Origin: CAKQOE01 sp051892195
Lineage (GTDB): Bacteria; Bacillota; Clostridia; Peptostreptococcales; Anaerovoracaceae
DNA: 57,668 nt
Reading direction: 5' to 3'
Assembly (NCBI GenBank): GCA_051892195.1
Contig: JBJFFZ010000035.1
Coordinates: 1 to 57,668, forward strand
Positions within the stretch are counted from its first letter, which is position 1, and each line of letters starts with the position of its first letter. The position numbers and the translations under genes were made by a program. Shown here piece by piece: positions 7,553 to 15,954 of this stretch. The notes beneath the pieces were generated by a model that worked only from the letters and a program-made list of their open reading frames with translations, made no database searches and had not been told where the DNA came from.

Positions 7553-7588
7553 TTATCTAAAATGTATTGCAGAGGGAGGAAAATATAT

Positions 7589-8038
7589 ATGGATCTGATT
7601 GATATCAAAATACTTGAAGTTCTGCAGGAGAATGCCCGGGTTTCTATCTCTGATCTCAGTAAAAAAGTAAATCTGTCCCTTTCTGCGGTCAGCGAACGAC
7701 TGAAAAAGCTGGAGCACTCCAATATTATCAGCAAGTACACGGTGATACTGGATCCGAAGCTTATGGGAAAGGATCTGTCTGTGATCATCAGCATCGGGCT
7801 GGAATCCACCTCGGACACCCAGTCTTTCCTTGAGTTCGTTCAGAGCGAGCCGGAGATTCTGGAGTGCCATTATATAACGGGGGAATATGATTATATGCTG
7901 AAGGTGACCACCACCAACACCCACACCCTGGAAATGATCATGAACAGGATCAAGAGCTTCAACGGCATCAAGCGGACGCAGACCAATGTAATCCTGTCCA
8001 CCACAAAGCTTCATCACAGCGTTTCGCCGGAGCAATAG
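7589..8038 (+). CDS. Lrp/AsnC-family transcriptional regulator
   Basis: This 149-residue protein has the AsnC-type N-terminal helix-turn-helix ('DIKILEVLQENARVSISDLS', then 'SLSAVSERLKKLE') and a C-terminal RAM ligand-binding domain ('VQSEPEILECHYITGEYDYM'). Family members bind amino acids and form octamers on DNA. The ATG at 7589 is preferred to an upstream one at 7562 because GGGAGG ends about eleven bases before it and the family usually begins 'MDxIDxKIL'. It is followed after nine bases by tadA, and the two may be co-transcribed. The ligand cannot be read from the sequence. Confidence 0.9.
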   Translation: MDLIDIKILEVLQENARVSISDLSKKVNLSLSAVSERLKKLEHSNIISKYTVILDPKLMGKDLSVIISIGLESTSDTQSFLEFVQSEPEILECHYITGEYDYMLKVTTTNTHTLEMIMNRIKSFNGIKRTQTNVILSTTKLHHSVSPEQ

Positions 8039-8047
8039 AGACAGTTT

Positions 8048-8557
8048 ATGGCAGAAATGGAAGATGAATCAAAGATTGCGCTTCCCGAAGAATGCAGCCG
8101 GTCCGATGCTTTTTTTATGAATGAGGCACTGAAGCTTGCAGCTGACGCCGGCTCTGCCGGCGAGGTTCCCGTGGGGGCCGTGGTTGTAAAGGACGGAACT
8201 GTCATCGGAAAGGGAAGAAACAGGACGGAGGAGACAAAGAATCCCTTCGCCCATGCAGAGATGATCGCAATGACGGAGGCTCTGACCGCAGTGGGCGGCT
8301 GGCGGCTGACCGGATGTGATCTTTATGTGACGCTGGAACCGTGCGCCATGTGCGCAGGGGCGATTGTTCACGGGCGGATCCGCCGGGTGGTCATCGGCAC
8401 CATGGATCCCAAAACAGGAGCCTGCGGTTCGGTTATGAATGTTCTTGCAGAGGAACATCTCAATCATCAGCCGGAGGTGGCAGCCGGAGTGCTGCAGGAG
8501 GAATGCTCCGGAATCCTGAAGGAATTTTTCAGACAGCTTAGGAGGAAAAAGAAATGA
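8048..8557 (+). CDS. tadA: tRNA-specific adenosine deaminase TadA
   Basis: TadA deaminates A34 to inosine in tRNA-Arg(ACG). The 169-residue protein has the zinc site 'HAE' (H69, E71) and 'PCAMC' (C99, C102), with the typical 'TLEPCAMCAGAIVH' context, and 'NRTEETKNPFAHAE' around the active site. It is slightly longer than usual at the N-terminus (about 18 extra residues), and the ribosome site before the ATG is weak, so a start at 8057 is possible. It ends in an ATGA overlap with the next gene. Confidence 0.92.
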   Translation: MAEMEDESKIALPEECSRSDAFFMNEALKLAADAGSAGEVPVGAVVVKDGTVIGKGRNRTEETKNPFAHAEMIAMTEALTAVGGWRLTGCDLYVTLEPCAMCAGAIVHGRIRRVVIGTMDPKTGACGSVMNVLAEEHLNHQPEVAAGVLQEECSGILKEFFRQLRRKKK

Positions 8558-9315
8558 AAAGAATTACAGCGATCGTGATGGCTGCGATGCTGATGACGAT
8601 ATTAAGTATCTCAACGGTATTTGCGTCAGCATCCAACGGATTTGAACTGGAGCTGGACAGATGCAATCCGCCGGACGGATCGGCAAAGATGGATGCCACA
8701 AATGTTATGGTGAAGCTCTATTTCACTTCCGATGTGTCTTCGGAGTCATCTCAGGCGGCAAACAAGGACAAGTTCCGGTTTACGGATGAGGAGGGAAAAA
8801 AGGTTGACTTTGAGATCTACTACAACAGTAAGGATCCAAAGAACATCAATCTCCTTGCAAAGAAGGATCTGCAGACCGAAACCACCTACACCGTTACGAT
8901 TTCCGGGGATCTCGTCAACGATGAGGGCAGCACCCTGGGAGCCGACAAAACCATGGAGTTCACAACGAGAAAGCCGGCATCCGGAGCAACCTATGCGCTG
9001 CTCATGTTTGCCATGATGGCCGTTATGATCGTTATGACCGTAAGAGACCAGCGCAAGAGCATGGAGCAGGCAGAGGCGAAAAACCCGACTCTGAACATTC
9101 AGACAAACCCGTATAAGCTGGCAAAGGAAAAGGGCATCTCCGTGGAAGAAGCCGTAAAGATGATCGAAGCAGAGAAGGCAAAGCTGGCAAAGAAAGTGGA
9201 AAAAGCAGAAAAAGCTGCCAGAAAGAATGAACCAGCCCCTGAAAAGGAAAAGAAGCAGCAGGAAAAGTCTGTATACAAGGTAAAGACAAAGAGAACGGTT
9301 AAAAAGCATAAATAG
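8554..9315 (+). CDS. Secreted, membrane-anchored Ig-like domain protein
   Basis: The 253-residue protein has an N-terminal signal peptide (about 1-25, ending 'VFASAS'). An Ig-like domain of the bacterial SbsA type (about 30-140) contains 'TNVMVKLYF' and 'TTYTVTISGDLVNDEGSTLG'. A transmembrane helix follows (about 145-163), and the C-terminal tail is Lys/Glu/Ala-rich, very basic at the end, and probably cytoplasmic. AGGAGG lies eight bases upstream of the ATG. It is coupled to tadA by a 4-base overlap. Its function is unknown; the topology suggests an outside sensor or adhesin-like domain attached to an intracellular charged tail. Confidence 0.78.
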   Translation: MKRITAIVMAAMLMTILSISTVFASASNGFELELDRCNPPDGSAKMDATNVMVKLYFTSDVSSESSQAANKDKFRFTDEEGKKVDFEIYYNSKDPKNINLLAKKDLQTETTYTVTISGDLVNDEGSTLGADKTMEFTTRKPASGATYALLMFAMMAVMIVMTVRDQRKSMEQAEAKNPTLNIQTNPYKLAKEKGISVEEAVKMIEAEKAKLAKKVEKAEKAARKNEPAPEKEKKQQEKSVYKVKTKRTVKKHK

Positions 9316-9332
9316 GCGTCGGAGGTAAGAAT

Positions 9333-11006
9333 ATGGCGGACAACAATATGCCGGAAGAAAGAGAAGTTCGCGAATCAAAGAACTTTATTGAAAACATTAT
9401 CGAAAAGGATCTGGAGGACGGCCTTTACGACCGGCCGGTCAAGACACGGTTTCCTCCGGAACCGAACGGATATCTGCACATCGGCCATGCAAAATCCATC
9501 TGCCTGAACTTTACCACTGCGGCAAAGTACGGCGGCGGCTGCAATCTCCGGTTTGATGACACCAACCCGGTGAAGGAGGATACGGAGTATGTAGAATCCA
9601 TCAAGGAAGATGTAAAGTGGCTGGGCTTTGACTGGGCCGAGCTCCGGTTCGCTTCCGATTATTTTGATACCATGTACGAATGCGCCCTGAAGCTCATCCG
9701 CAAGGGAAAGGCCTTTGTCTGCGACCTTACGGGGGACCAGATGAAGGAGTACCGGGGAACCCTGACAGAGCCGGGAAAGGAAAGCCCGTACCGCAACCGT
9801 TCCGTAGAAGAAAACCTGAAGCTCTTTGAAGAGATGAAGGAAGGAAAATACGCAGACGGGGAGAAGGTGCTCCGGGCAAAGATCGACATGGCCTCACCAA
9901 ACATGAACATGAGAGACCCGGTGATCTACAGAATCGCACATTCCACCCATCACAACACCGGGGACAAGTGGTGCATCTATCCTATGTACGACTTTGCCCA
10001 TCCCATCGAGGATGCCATCGAAAACATCACCCATTCCATCTGCACCATGGAATTTGAGGATCACCGCCCGCTGTATGACTGGGTTCTGAGAGAAACCGAG
10101 TGGCCAAATCCTCCGAAGCAGATCGAATTTGCAAGACTCAATGTGACAAATACACTGATGAGCAAGCGGTATCTGAAGAAGCTGGTGGATGAAGGGGTGG
10201 TTGAAAGCTGGGATGACCCGCGGATGCCGACTATTTCCGGTCTGCGCCGCAGAGGCTATACGCCGGAGGCTGTGCGCAGCTTCTGCGAAAGCATCGGAAT
10301 TGCCAAGGCCAACAGCCTTGTAAATATTGCCCAGCTGGAAAGCTGCGTCCGGGATGACCTCAAGACAAGAGTGGAAAGCCGGAATGTGATCCTGCATCCG
10401 CTGAAGGTGGTGATCACCAACTATCCGGAGGATCAGACCGAAAGCTGCGAAATCGAAAACAACAAGGAAGTGGAAGAAATGGGCACCCGTATGGTTCCGT
10501 TCTCACGGGAGCTTTATGTGGAGCAGGATGACTTTATGGAGGTTCCTGTAAAGAAGTACTTCCGCCTCTTCCCTGGCAACGAGGTCCGCTTCAAGGGAGC
10601 GTATTTCATCACCTGCCAGGAGGTGATAAAGGATGAAGACGGAAACATCGTGGAGCTTCACTGCACCTACGATCCGGAAACCCGCAGCGGCAGCGGCTTT
10701 GAGGGCCGCAAGGTCAAGGGCACCATCCACTGGGTGGATGCGCGGACAGCAGAGAAGATCACCGTCCGCAACTTTGACTATCTGAAGATTGCCGACGAAG
10801 AAACCGGAGAGGAAGTGATGAATCCTCACACCATGACAGAGCTTACGGCTTACGCAGAGCCTGCCATCCGGGATTCTGTGCCGGGCACCCGGTATCAGTT
10901 CTTCCGCAACGGCTACTACATTGAGGATACAAAGCTCAGTACGCCGGAGCACAAGGTGTTCAATCAGATCGTGGGTCTGAAGAGCTCCTGGAAGCCTGGA
11001 AAATAA
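9333..11006 (+). CDS. glnS: Glutaminyl-tRNA synthetase
   Basis: GlnRS charges tRNA-Gln directly with glutamine. The 557-residue class I enzyme has 'PEPNGYLHIGHAKS' (HIGH at 49-52) and a KMSKS equivalent 'LMSKR' near residue 277. The GlnRS rather than GluRS family is indicated by 'FDDTNPVKEDTEYVESIKED' and by the C-terminal beta-barrel anticodon-binding domains. The start follows GGAGGT by six bases. Many Firmicutes use GatCAB and lack glnS, so its presence is informative about lineage or acquisition. It has its own downstream terminator. Confidence 0.95.
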   Translation: MADNNMPEEREVRESKNFIENIIEKDLEDGLYDRPVKTRFPPEPNGYLHIGHAKSICLNFTTAAKYGGGCNLRFDDTNPVKEDTEYVESIKEDVKWLGFDWAELRFASDYFDTMYECALKLIRKGKAFVCDLTGDQMKEYRGTLTEPGKESPYRNRSVEENLKLFEEMKEGKYADGEKVLRAKIDMASPNMNMRDPVIYRIAHSTHHNTGDKWCIYPMYDFAHPIEDAIENITHSICTMEFEDHRPLYDWVLRETEWPNPPKQIEFARLNVTNTLMSKRYLKKLVDEGVVESWDDPRMPTISGLRRRGYTPEAVRSFCESIGIAKANSLVNIAQLESCVRDDLKTRVESRNVILHPLKVVITNYPEDQTESCEIENNKEVEEMGTRMVPFSRELYVEQDDFMEVPVKKYFRLFPGNEVRFKGAYFITCQEVIKDEDGNIVELHCTYDPETRSGSGFEGRKVKGTIHWVDARTAEKITVRNFDYLKIADEETGEEVMNPHTMTELTAYAEPAIRDSVPGTRYQFFRNGYYIEDTKLSTPEHKVFNQIVGLKSSWKPGK

Positions 11007-11023
11007 TTGCATACAGATGAAAT

Positions 11024-11052
11024 GGCTGTCCCGCCGGGGCAGCCGTTTTTTT
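11024..11052 (+). terminator. Intrinsic terminator of glnS
   Basis: GGCTGTCCC (11024-11032) pairs with GGGGCAGCC (11036-11044), followed by a T run. Confidence 0.85.
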
Positions 11053-11055
11053 ATC

Positions 11056-11115
11056 TTGACAGATACCCTATGGGGGTATAAAATCGAGATGAAAAACAAT
11101 ACCCTGTGGGGGTAT
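11056..11115 (+). promoter_or_regulatory. copper-operon promoter with two CsoR operators
   Basis: A near-consensus promoter has TTGACA (11056-11061), a 17-bp spacer and TAAAAT (11079-11084). The palindrome ATACCCTATGGGGGTAT (11063-11079) fills the spacer. A second one, ATACCCTGTGGGGGTAT (11099-11115), lies just after the expected start point. Both match the G/C-tract palindromes bound by CsoR repressors. Binding at the first would block RNA polymerase directly, and the second could block escape. Copper would release CsoR and induce csoR-copA. Confidence 0.88.
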
Positions 11116-11142
11116 ATGAGAGAAGGATAGGAGATCACAGAG

Positions 11143-11454
11143 TTGACAGAGAAGGAAAACCAGTGCTGCTGCAGCGGAAAGCGCAAGATCCGTTCCGAAA
11201 AGGAACAGAAGGATCTGATGAACCGCCTGAAGAGGATCGAAGGCCAGGTACGGGGCCTGCAGAATATGCTGGAAAAGGATGCTTACTGCACGGATATTCT
11301 GATACAGGCCTCGGCAGTCAGCGCAGCGATGAACAGTTTCAGCCGTGTGCTGCTGGAGGAGCATATTCGCAGCTGTGTTGCAGATAATATCCGGCAGGGG
11401 AATGATGAGGTTATCGAAGAACTGGTAGCCACCCTGCAGAAGATGATGCGATAG
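11143..11454 (+). CDS. csoR: Copper-sensing repressor CsoR
   Basis: CsoR is an all-helical tetramer that binds its operator without copper and leaves when Cu(I) binds. The 103-residue protein has the Cys-His-Cys ligand set at C49, H74 and C78 with exactly the family spacing (25 and 4), in 'DAYCTDIL' and 'EEHIRSC'. The typical 'RLKRIEGQVRGLQNML' helix is present. An N-terminal 'CCC' is extra and could be an accessory metal site. The start codon is a TTG, preceded by AGGAG at about ten bases. copA follows after 41 bases, so the two form an autoregulated operon. Confidence 0.93.
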   Translation: MTEKENQCCCSGKRKIRSEKEQKDLMNRLKRIEGQVRGLQNMLEKDAYCTDILIQASAVSAAMNSFSRVLLEEHIRSCVADNIRQGNDEVIEELVATLQKMMR

Positions 11455-11495
11455 GGGAAAAAGGAGCCCCCGTTCGTCAGGAGGATGATATTGAT

Positions 11496-14222
11496 ATGAA
11501 ACAGAAATTTGACGTGACAGGCATGTCCTGTGCCGCCTGCTCCGCCCGGGTGGAAAAGTGCGTTTCCCGGCTGGAAGGAGTGGAAAATGTGGCGGTGAAC
11601 CTGCTGGCAAACAGCATGACCGTAGAATTTGACGAAAATGCCCTGAGCACCGAAGGCATCTGCAGTGCCGTGGAAAAGGCCGGGTACGGAGCATTTCCAA
11701 AGAGCGGCGCCCCGGGCGCCGGAGCAGAAGGCAGCTTTGGGGCGGCAGGAGCCGCCGGAGGCGCCGCTGCGGGAGGTGGCAGTGTCAGCGCTGCAGCTCA
11801 GGAGGTGCTTCAGATGAAGCGGCGCCTGATTGCTTCGATTATATTTTTCGTGCCTCTGTTTTACATTTCCATGGGGCATATGGCGGGACTGCCGCAGCCG
11901 GGATTCCTGACGGGCCTGGAAAACGCAGTGACCTACGGGATGACCCAGCTGGTGCTCACCCTGATTCTGATGTACATCAACCGCAAATACTACGAATCCG
12001 GATTTCCGGCCTTTGTCCGCCGGGCGCCCAATATGGATTCTCTGATTGCTGTGGGATCACTGGCTGCGGTGATTTACGGGATCTTTGCCATCATACGCAT
12101 CGGCCACGGTCTGGCGCTGCAGGACTGGGACCTTGTGGAGCGGTACCATATGGATCTGTACTTCGAATCCGCAGGCACCATTCTGACCCTGATTACGGTT
12201 GGAAAATACCTGGAGGCCAGAAGCAAAGGAAAGACCACCGATGCAGTGTCAAAGCTCCTTGCCCTGTCGCCGGACACCGCTCTGGCGGAACGGGACGGTG
12301 CGGTCGTTGAAATCCCCGTGGAAGACGTGCGGGCAGGCGATATACTTCAGGTGAAGCCGGGCAGCAGAATCCCTGTGGACGGGGTTATCGTAGAAGGGGC
12401 CTCCACGGTGGACGAATCCTTTCTCACGGGAGAAAGCATTCCGGTGGATAAAACCGTGGGAGATGCCGTGACCGGAGCATCCATCAACCAGTCAGGCTTT
12501 TTCCGCATGAAGGCGGAGTGCGTGGGAAACGACACGGCTCTTGCAAAGATCGTGGCTTTGGTGGAGGATGCCGGCGGTTCCAAAGCGCCCATTGCAAAGC
12601 TGGCGGACCGGATTGCGGGAATCTTTGTTCCGGTGGTTATGCTCATTGCCCTGGGGGCAGCGGCGGGGTGGCTTCTTGCAGGTCAGACCTTTGAATTTGC
12701 ACTTTCCACAGGAATCGCCGTGCTGGTGATCTCCTGTCCCTGCGCTCTGGGGCTTGCAACTCCGGCGGCCATTATGGCGGGAACCGGACGGGGGGCAGAG
12801 CTTGGAATTCTGTATAAAAACGCTGAGATACTTGAAAATTCAAGAGCAGTAGATACGGTGGTCATGGACAAAACAGGAACCCTGACCACGGGGCATCCGG
12901 GGGTTGCAGGAATGTCCGTGTCCTCTTCTCTGATGGGAGAGGGCGACAGCCGGGAGGCAGGCCGCCGTCTGCTGGCTCTGGCAGCAGCTGTGGAGCGCCC
13001 TTCGGAGCACCCTTTGGGAAAGGCGATTGCAGAGCACGCAGAGACCCTGGGGCTGGAGGTGCCGCAGGTATCGGGCTTTGAAGCAGTCCACGGAAAAGGC
13101 GTCCGGGGAGAAGTTCAGGGACAGAAGGTGGTGGCCGGAAATCTCCGGATGATGGAGGAAGCAGGCATCGATATCCGCGCATTTTCGGAGGCCGCGCAGG
13201 AGTATGCGCAGCAGGGGGCCACACCGCTGTTCTTTGCGGCAGACGGAGAGGCGGCAGGCGTAATTGCAGTGGCGGATATGGTCCGGCCGGAGAGTGCAGA
13301 CGCTGTACGGGCCTTTGAATCTATGGGGATTCAGGTGATCATGCTTACCGGAGACAACCGGCGCACGGCAGATGCCATTGCAGAAAAGCTGGGCATTACC
13401 CAGGTCCGGGCAGAAATCCTGCCTCAGGACAAAGAAGCCGTGGTTCGCAGTATTATGGAACAGGGTCATCAGGTGGCCATGGTGGGAGACGGTATCAACG
13501 ATGCTCCGGCTCTGGCCAGAGCAGACGTGGGAATTGCCATCGGGGCAGGCACCGATGTGGCGGTGGAATCCGCCGATGTGGTCCTTATGAAGAGCAGTCC
13601 TATGGACGCCGTGGCCGGAATCCAGCTTTCCAGAGCGGTGATCCGCAATGTAAAGATGAACCTGTTCTGGGCATTTTTTTACAATATTATCGGAATTCCG
13701 GTGGCGGCAGGGATCCTGTACCCCTTCTTCCAGTTTAAGCTGAACCCTATGATCGGAGCGGCGGCCATGAGCCTCAGTTCCTTCTGCGTGGTGACCAATG
13801 CCCTGCGGCTGCGCTTTTTCCAGCCGGATAAAAGCGTCAGAAGGGAAGCTGCGCCTGTTTCGGATGCCGGGCATCCGCAGCAGGAGGCTCATTTTGCCGG
13901 TGACGGAAATGTAACTGCCCACGGGGCAGATGCATATACAATCAATATTATTCACAATGAACATGCTGCAGAGGTGCCTGGGGAAGGATCTGCTGCAGAA
14001 AAGGAGAAAAACAGAATGGAAAAGAAGCTGAATGTAGAAGGTATGATGTGCAAGAATTGTGTTGCTCACGTAGAAAAGGCACTGAAAGCCATTGAAGGCG
14101 TTGCAGATGCAACGGCAGATCTGGAAGCAAAAACTGCTACGGTTGTTCTTTCTGCCGATGTGGCAGACGAGGTTCTCGTAAAGGCAGTGGCTGACGAAGG
14201 ATACCCTGCTGAAATGGCATAA
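11496..14222 (+). CDS. copA: Cu(I)-exporting P-type ATPase with N- and C-terminal HMA domains
   Basis: CopA pumps Cu(I) out of the cell. The 908-residue protein has an N-terminal heavy-metal-associated domain (CAAC motif, C12 and C15), a Gly/Ala-rich linker (about 70-100), and the P1B core. Core motifs are 'TGES' at 311, the CPC metal site at 414-416, 'DKTGTLT' at 458-464, 'SEHPLGKAI' and 'GDGIND'. A His-containing linker leads to a second HMA domain from residue 841 (C852 and C855, 'GMMCKNC'), which looks like a CopZ chaperone fused to the pump. HMA domains normally sit at the N-terminus. The CAGGAGG before the ATG is about eleven bases away. Confidence 0.95.
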   Translation: MKQKFDVTGMSCAACSARVEKCVSRLEGVENVAVNLLANSMTVEFDENALSTEGICSAVEKAGYGAFPKSGAPGAGAEGSFGAAGAAGGAAAGGGSVSAAAQEVLQMKRRLIASIIFFVPLFYISMGHMAGLPQPGFLTGLENAVTYGMTQLVLTLILMYINRKYYESGFPAFVRRAPNMDSLIAVGSLAAVIYGIFAIIRIGHGLALQDWDLVERYHMDLYFESAGTILTLITVGKYLEARSKGKTTDAVSKLLALSPDTALAERDGAVVEIPVEDVRAGDILQVKPGSRIPVDGVIVEGASTVDESFLTGESIPVDKTVGDAVTGASINQSGFFRMKAECVGNDTALAKIVALVEDAGGSKAPIAKLADRIAGIFVPVVMLIALGAAAGWLLAGQTFEFALSTGIAVLVISCPCALGLATPAAIMAGTGRGAELGILYKNAEILENSRAVDTVVMDKTGTLTTGHPGVAGMSVSSSLMGEGDSREAGRRLLALAAAVERPSEHPLGKAIAEHAETLGLEVPQVSGFEAVHGKGVRGEVQGQKVVAGNLRMMEEAGIDIRAFSEAAQEYAQQGATPLFFAADGEAAGVIAVADMVRPESADAVRAFESMGIQVIMLTGDNRRTADAIAEKLGITQVRAEILPQDKEAVVRSIMEQGHQVAMVGDGINDAPALARADVGIAIGAGTDVAVESADVVLMKSSPMDAVAGIQLSRAVIRNVKMNLFWAFFYNIIGIPVAAGILYPFFQFKLNPMIGAAAMSLSSFCVVTNALRLRFFQPDKSVRREAAPVSDAGHPQQEAHFAGDGNVTAHGADAYTINIIHNEHAAEVPGEGSAAEKEKNRMEKKLNVEGMMCKNCVAHVEKALKAIEGVADATADLEAKTATVVLSADVADEVLVKAVADEGYPAEMA
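14016..14222 (+). CDS. Possible free CopZ-like chaperone from an internal start
   Basis: Inside copA and in the same frame, an ATG at 14016 is preceded by AAAAGGAG (13999-14006) with a nine-base spacer, a good ribosome site. Translation from it would give a 68-residue HMA protein beginning 'MEKKLNVEGMMCKNC', the size and form of a stand-alone CopZ. This resembles the known production of a separate chaperone from E. coli copA, although there it arises by frameshifting. Alternatively the site is the relic of a former separate copZ whose upstream stop was lost. Confidence 0.45.
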   Translation: MEKKLNVEGMMCKNCVAHVEKALKAIEGVADATADLEAKTATVVLSADVADEVLVKAVADEGYPAEMA

Positions 14223-14249
14223 GCATCCCGCAGAAACGGACGGATCGTT

Positions 14250-14301
14250 CCCTCCGCAGTTTTTCCCGGTCAGACACCGGAAGCTGCCGAGGGATTTTTT
14301 A
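14250..14301 (+). terminator. Intrinsic terminator of the copper operon
   Basis: TCCCTC (14250-14255) pairs with GAGGGA (14290-14295), GCAG with CTGC and CCGGT with ACCGG inside, followed by six T residues. Confidence 0.85.
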
Positions 14302-14373
14302 TTTGGGGTCTGAAACGGTCCTTCTCCGCGTAAAAATAAATAAGAGAAAAAACAAAGAAACGAGGTGATTCCT

Positions 14374-15420
14374 ATGGCCGCAGACCGGAGCATTACTGTT
14401 CTGGGCTATGCGTACCCTTTTATTTCTCCTGAGGTCCTGGAGGCCTGGCTTCCGGATCTCACCGCAGTTTTGAGCTTCAGCTATGGAATCCGGGAGGACG
14501 GCAGCCTGATCCCTCTGGATGACGAGGCACTTCTTGCGGCAGTCTGCCCAAATCCGCTTCCGGCGGAGGAAGGCGTGGAAGGAACAGGTTCTGTCTGCAG
14601 GGATGTGCAGATGGTTCTGACCCCCATGAATGAAGAGGGACAGTTCAGCTCGGAGCTGGCGGGAACCGTTCTCCGCAATGAAGAGACCCGGCGGACCCTG
14701 GCAGAAAATATCCGCAATACTGTCATAGAAAAAAACTACGCAGGAGTGAATTTTGATTTTGAATATGTCCAGCGGGAAGACCGGGATCTTTATGTGGAAC
14801 TGGTCCGGGAAACCGCAGCTCTGCTGCGCCCTCTGGGCCTGCTCACAACCGTGGCCCTTGTGCCGAAAACCTCTGCGGACCAGCCGGGGCTTCTGTACGG
14901 GGGACATGACTACCGGGGCATGGGGGAGGCGGCAGATCTGGCCATGCTCATGACCTACGAGTGGGGCTACACCTATGGTCCCCCTATGGCGGTGGCGCCG
15001 CTGGATAAGGTGGAGCAGGTGCTTTTGTACGGACTATCCGAGATCCCTGCAGAAAAAATTCTTCTGGGCATTCCAAACTACGGCTATGACTGGACTCTGC
15101 CCTTTGAGGCGGGAATCTCAGAGGCAAGAAAGCTCTCCATCGACGAGGCTTTTGCTCTGGCGGAGTCCTATGGCGCGGAGATCCAGTTTGACGAAACCGC
15201 CCAGTCCCCGTACTTTTTCTATACCGGCGAGGACGGCAGGGAGCATGAGGTGTGGTTTGAGGATGAGCGAAGTCTCGCCGCAAAGCTGCAGCTTATAGAC
15301 AAATATGGGCTTGCAGGAGCCTTTTACTGGAACATCATGTCCTATTATGCAGGAAACAGCGAAGCCCTTGCCGGTCAGTACCAGGTACTTCCGGCCCTGC
15401 CGGAGCCGACGGCTGTATAA
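14374..15420 (+). CDS. Glycoside hydrolase family 18 protein, SleL/YaaH-like
   Basis: The 348-residue protein is a GH18 TIM barrel with the active-site strand 'GVNFDFEYV'; the Glu near residue 130 is the expected proton donor. The two outer aspartates of the chitinase signature are replaced, as in SleL-type spore cortex fragment hydrolases. 'LAMLMTYEWGYTYGPPMAVA' and 'LLGIPNYGYDWTLP' are also typical of that group. The N-terminal LysM repeats of Bacillus SleL are missing, and there is no signal peptide, which fits loading onto spores from the mother cell. The ATG at 14374 is chosen because a GAGGTGAT ribosome site lies just upstream; a longer GTG start at 14365 would overlap it. A spore-germination role is inference. 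Confidence 0.82.
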   Translation: MAADRSITVLGYAYPFISPEVLEAWLPDLTAVLSFSYGIREDGSLIPLDDEALLAAVCPNPLPAEEGVEGTGSVCRDVQMVLTPMNEEGQFSSELAGTVLRNEETRRTLAENIRNTVIEKNYAGVNFDFEYVQREDRDLYVELVRETAALLRPLGLLTTVALVPKTSADQPGLLYGGHDYRGMGEAADLAMLMTYEWGYTYGPPMAVAPLDKVEQVLLYGLSEIPAEKILLGIPNYGYDWTLPFEAGISEARKLSIDEAFALAESYGAEIQFDETAQSPYFFYTGEDGREHEVWFEDERSLAAKLQLIDKYGLAGAFYWNIMSYYAGNSEALAGQYQVLPALPEPTAV

Positions 15421-15472
15421 ATGATTCTCCACAGATTTTCTGCCCCCTCTTCCCTGTCAGAACATTTTCCTG

Positions 15473-15478
15473 TATAAT
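15473..15478 (+). promoter_or_regulatory. Candidate -10 element before the thioesterase gene
   Basis: A perfect TATAAT lies 62 bases before the start codon. The matching -35 (TTCCCT at 17 bp) is weak. Confidence 0.35.
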
Positions 15479-15540
15479 GATTTGTATGCTAATAAATTGT
15501 TCCTGATAAGGGAAAAAGTGAGAGAGTGAGGAATAAAGAG

Positions 15541-15951
15541 ATGAGATCTGCAAGTATTGAACTCCGGGTGGCTTTTGCAGACCTGGACGGCATGAGAGCT
15601 GTGTATCACACCAACTACATCAAATGGTTCGACCTTGCCAGAACAAAGCTGTTCCGGGAGGCCGGGGTAGCCATGGAAAAGTGGGAGGAAGGAGGCATCC
15701 TTCTGCCGCTGGTGGTGTGCCACTGCGAGTATAAGGAAGGGGCTGTGTTTGATGATCCTCTGAAGGTGACCGCACGGATCCAGGAGGTTAAGGGCAAGGT
15801 CATTACTCTGGAGTACGAAATCGAGAATCTGGACACCGGAAGAATTATTACCACCGGCCTGACCAAGCAGGTGTTCTGCGATAAGGACAACAAGTCCTTC
15901 AAGCTGGAGGAACGCTATCCGGAGATCTATAAGGTGCTGACAGAGGAGTAG
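15541..15951 (+). CDS. 4HBT-family acyl-CoA thioesterase
   Basis: The 136-residue protein is a single hotdog domain. It shows the catalytic pattern 'VAFADLDGMRAVYHTNYIKW', where the Asp of 'ADLD' and the 'YHTNYIKWFDLAR' helix are typical of YbgC/4-hydroxybenzoyl-CoA thioesterases. It should hydrolyse an acyl- or aryl-CoA; the substrate is not evident. The ATG at 15541 has GAGGA eight bases upstream, whereas a GTG at 15526 lies before that site. The DUF2889 protein starts three bases after its stop, so the two are probably one transcriptional unit. Confidence 0.85.
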   Translation: MRSASIELRVAFADLDGMRAVYHTNYIKWFDLARTKLFREAGVAMEKWEEGGILLPLVVCHCEYKEGAVFDDPLKVTARIQEVKGKVITLEYEIENLDTGRIITTGLTKQVFCDKDNKSFKLEERYPEIYKVLTEE

Positions 15952-15954
15952 TTT

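Noticed and set aside
12840..14393. 517-codon open frame antisense to copA
   Set aside because: It mirrors the copA coding sequence, has no ribosome site and no recognisable domain; copA has complete P-type ATPase motifs.
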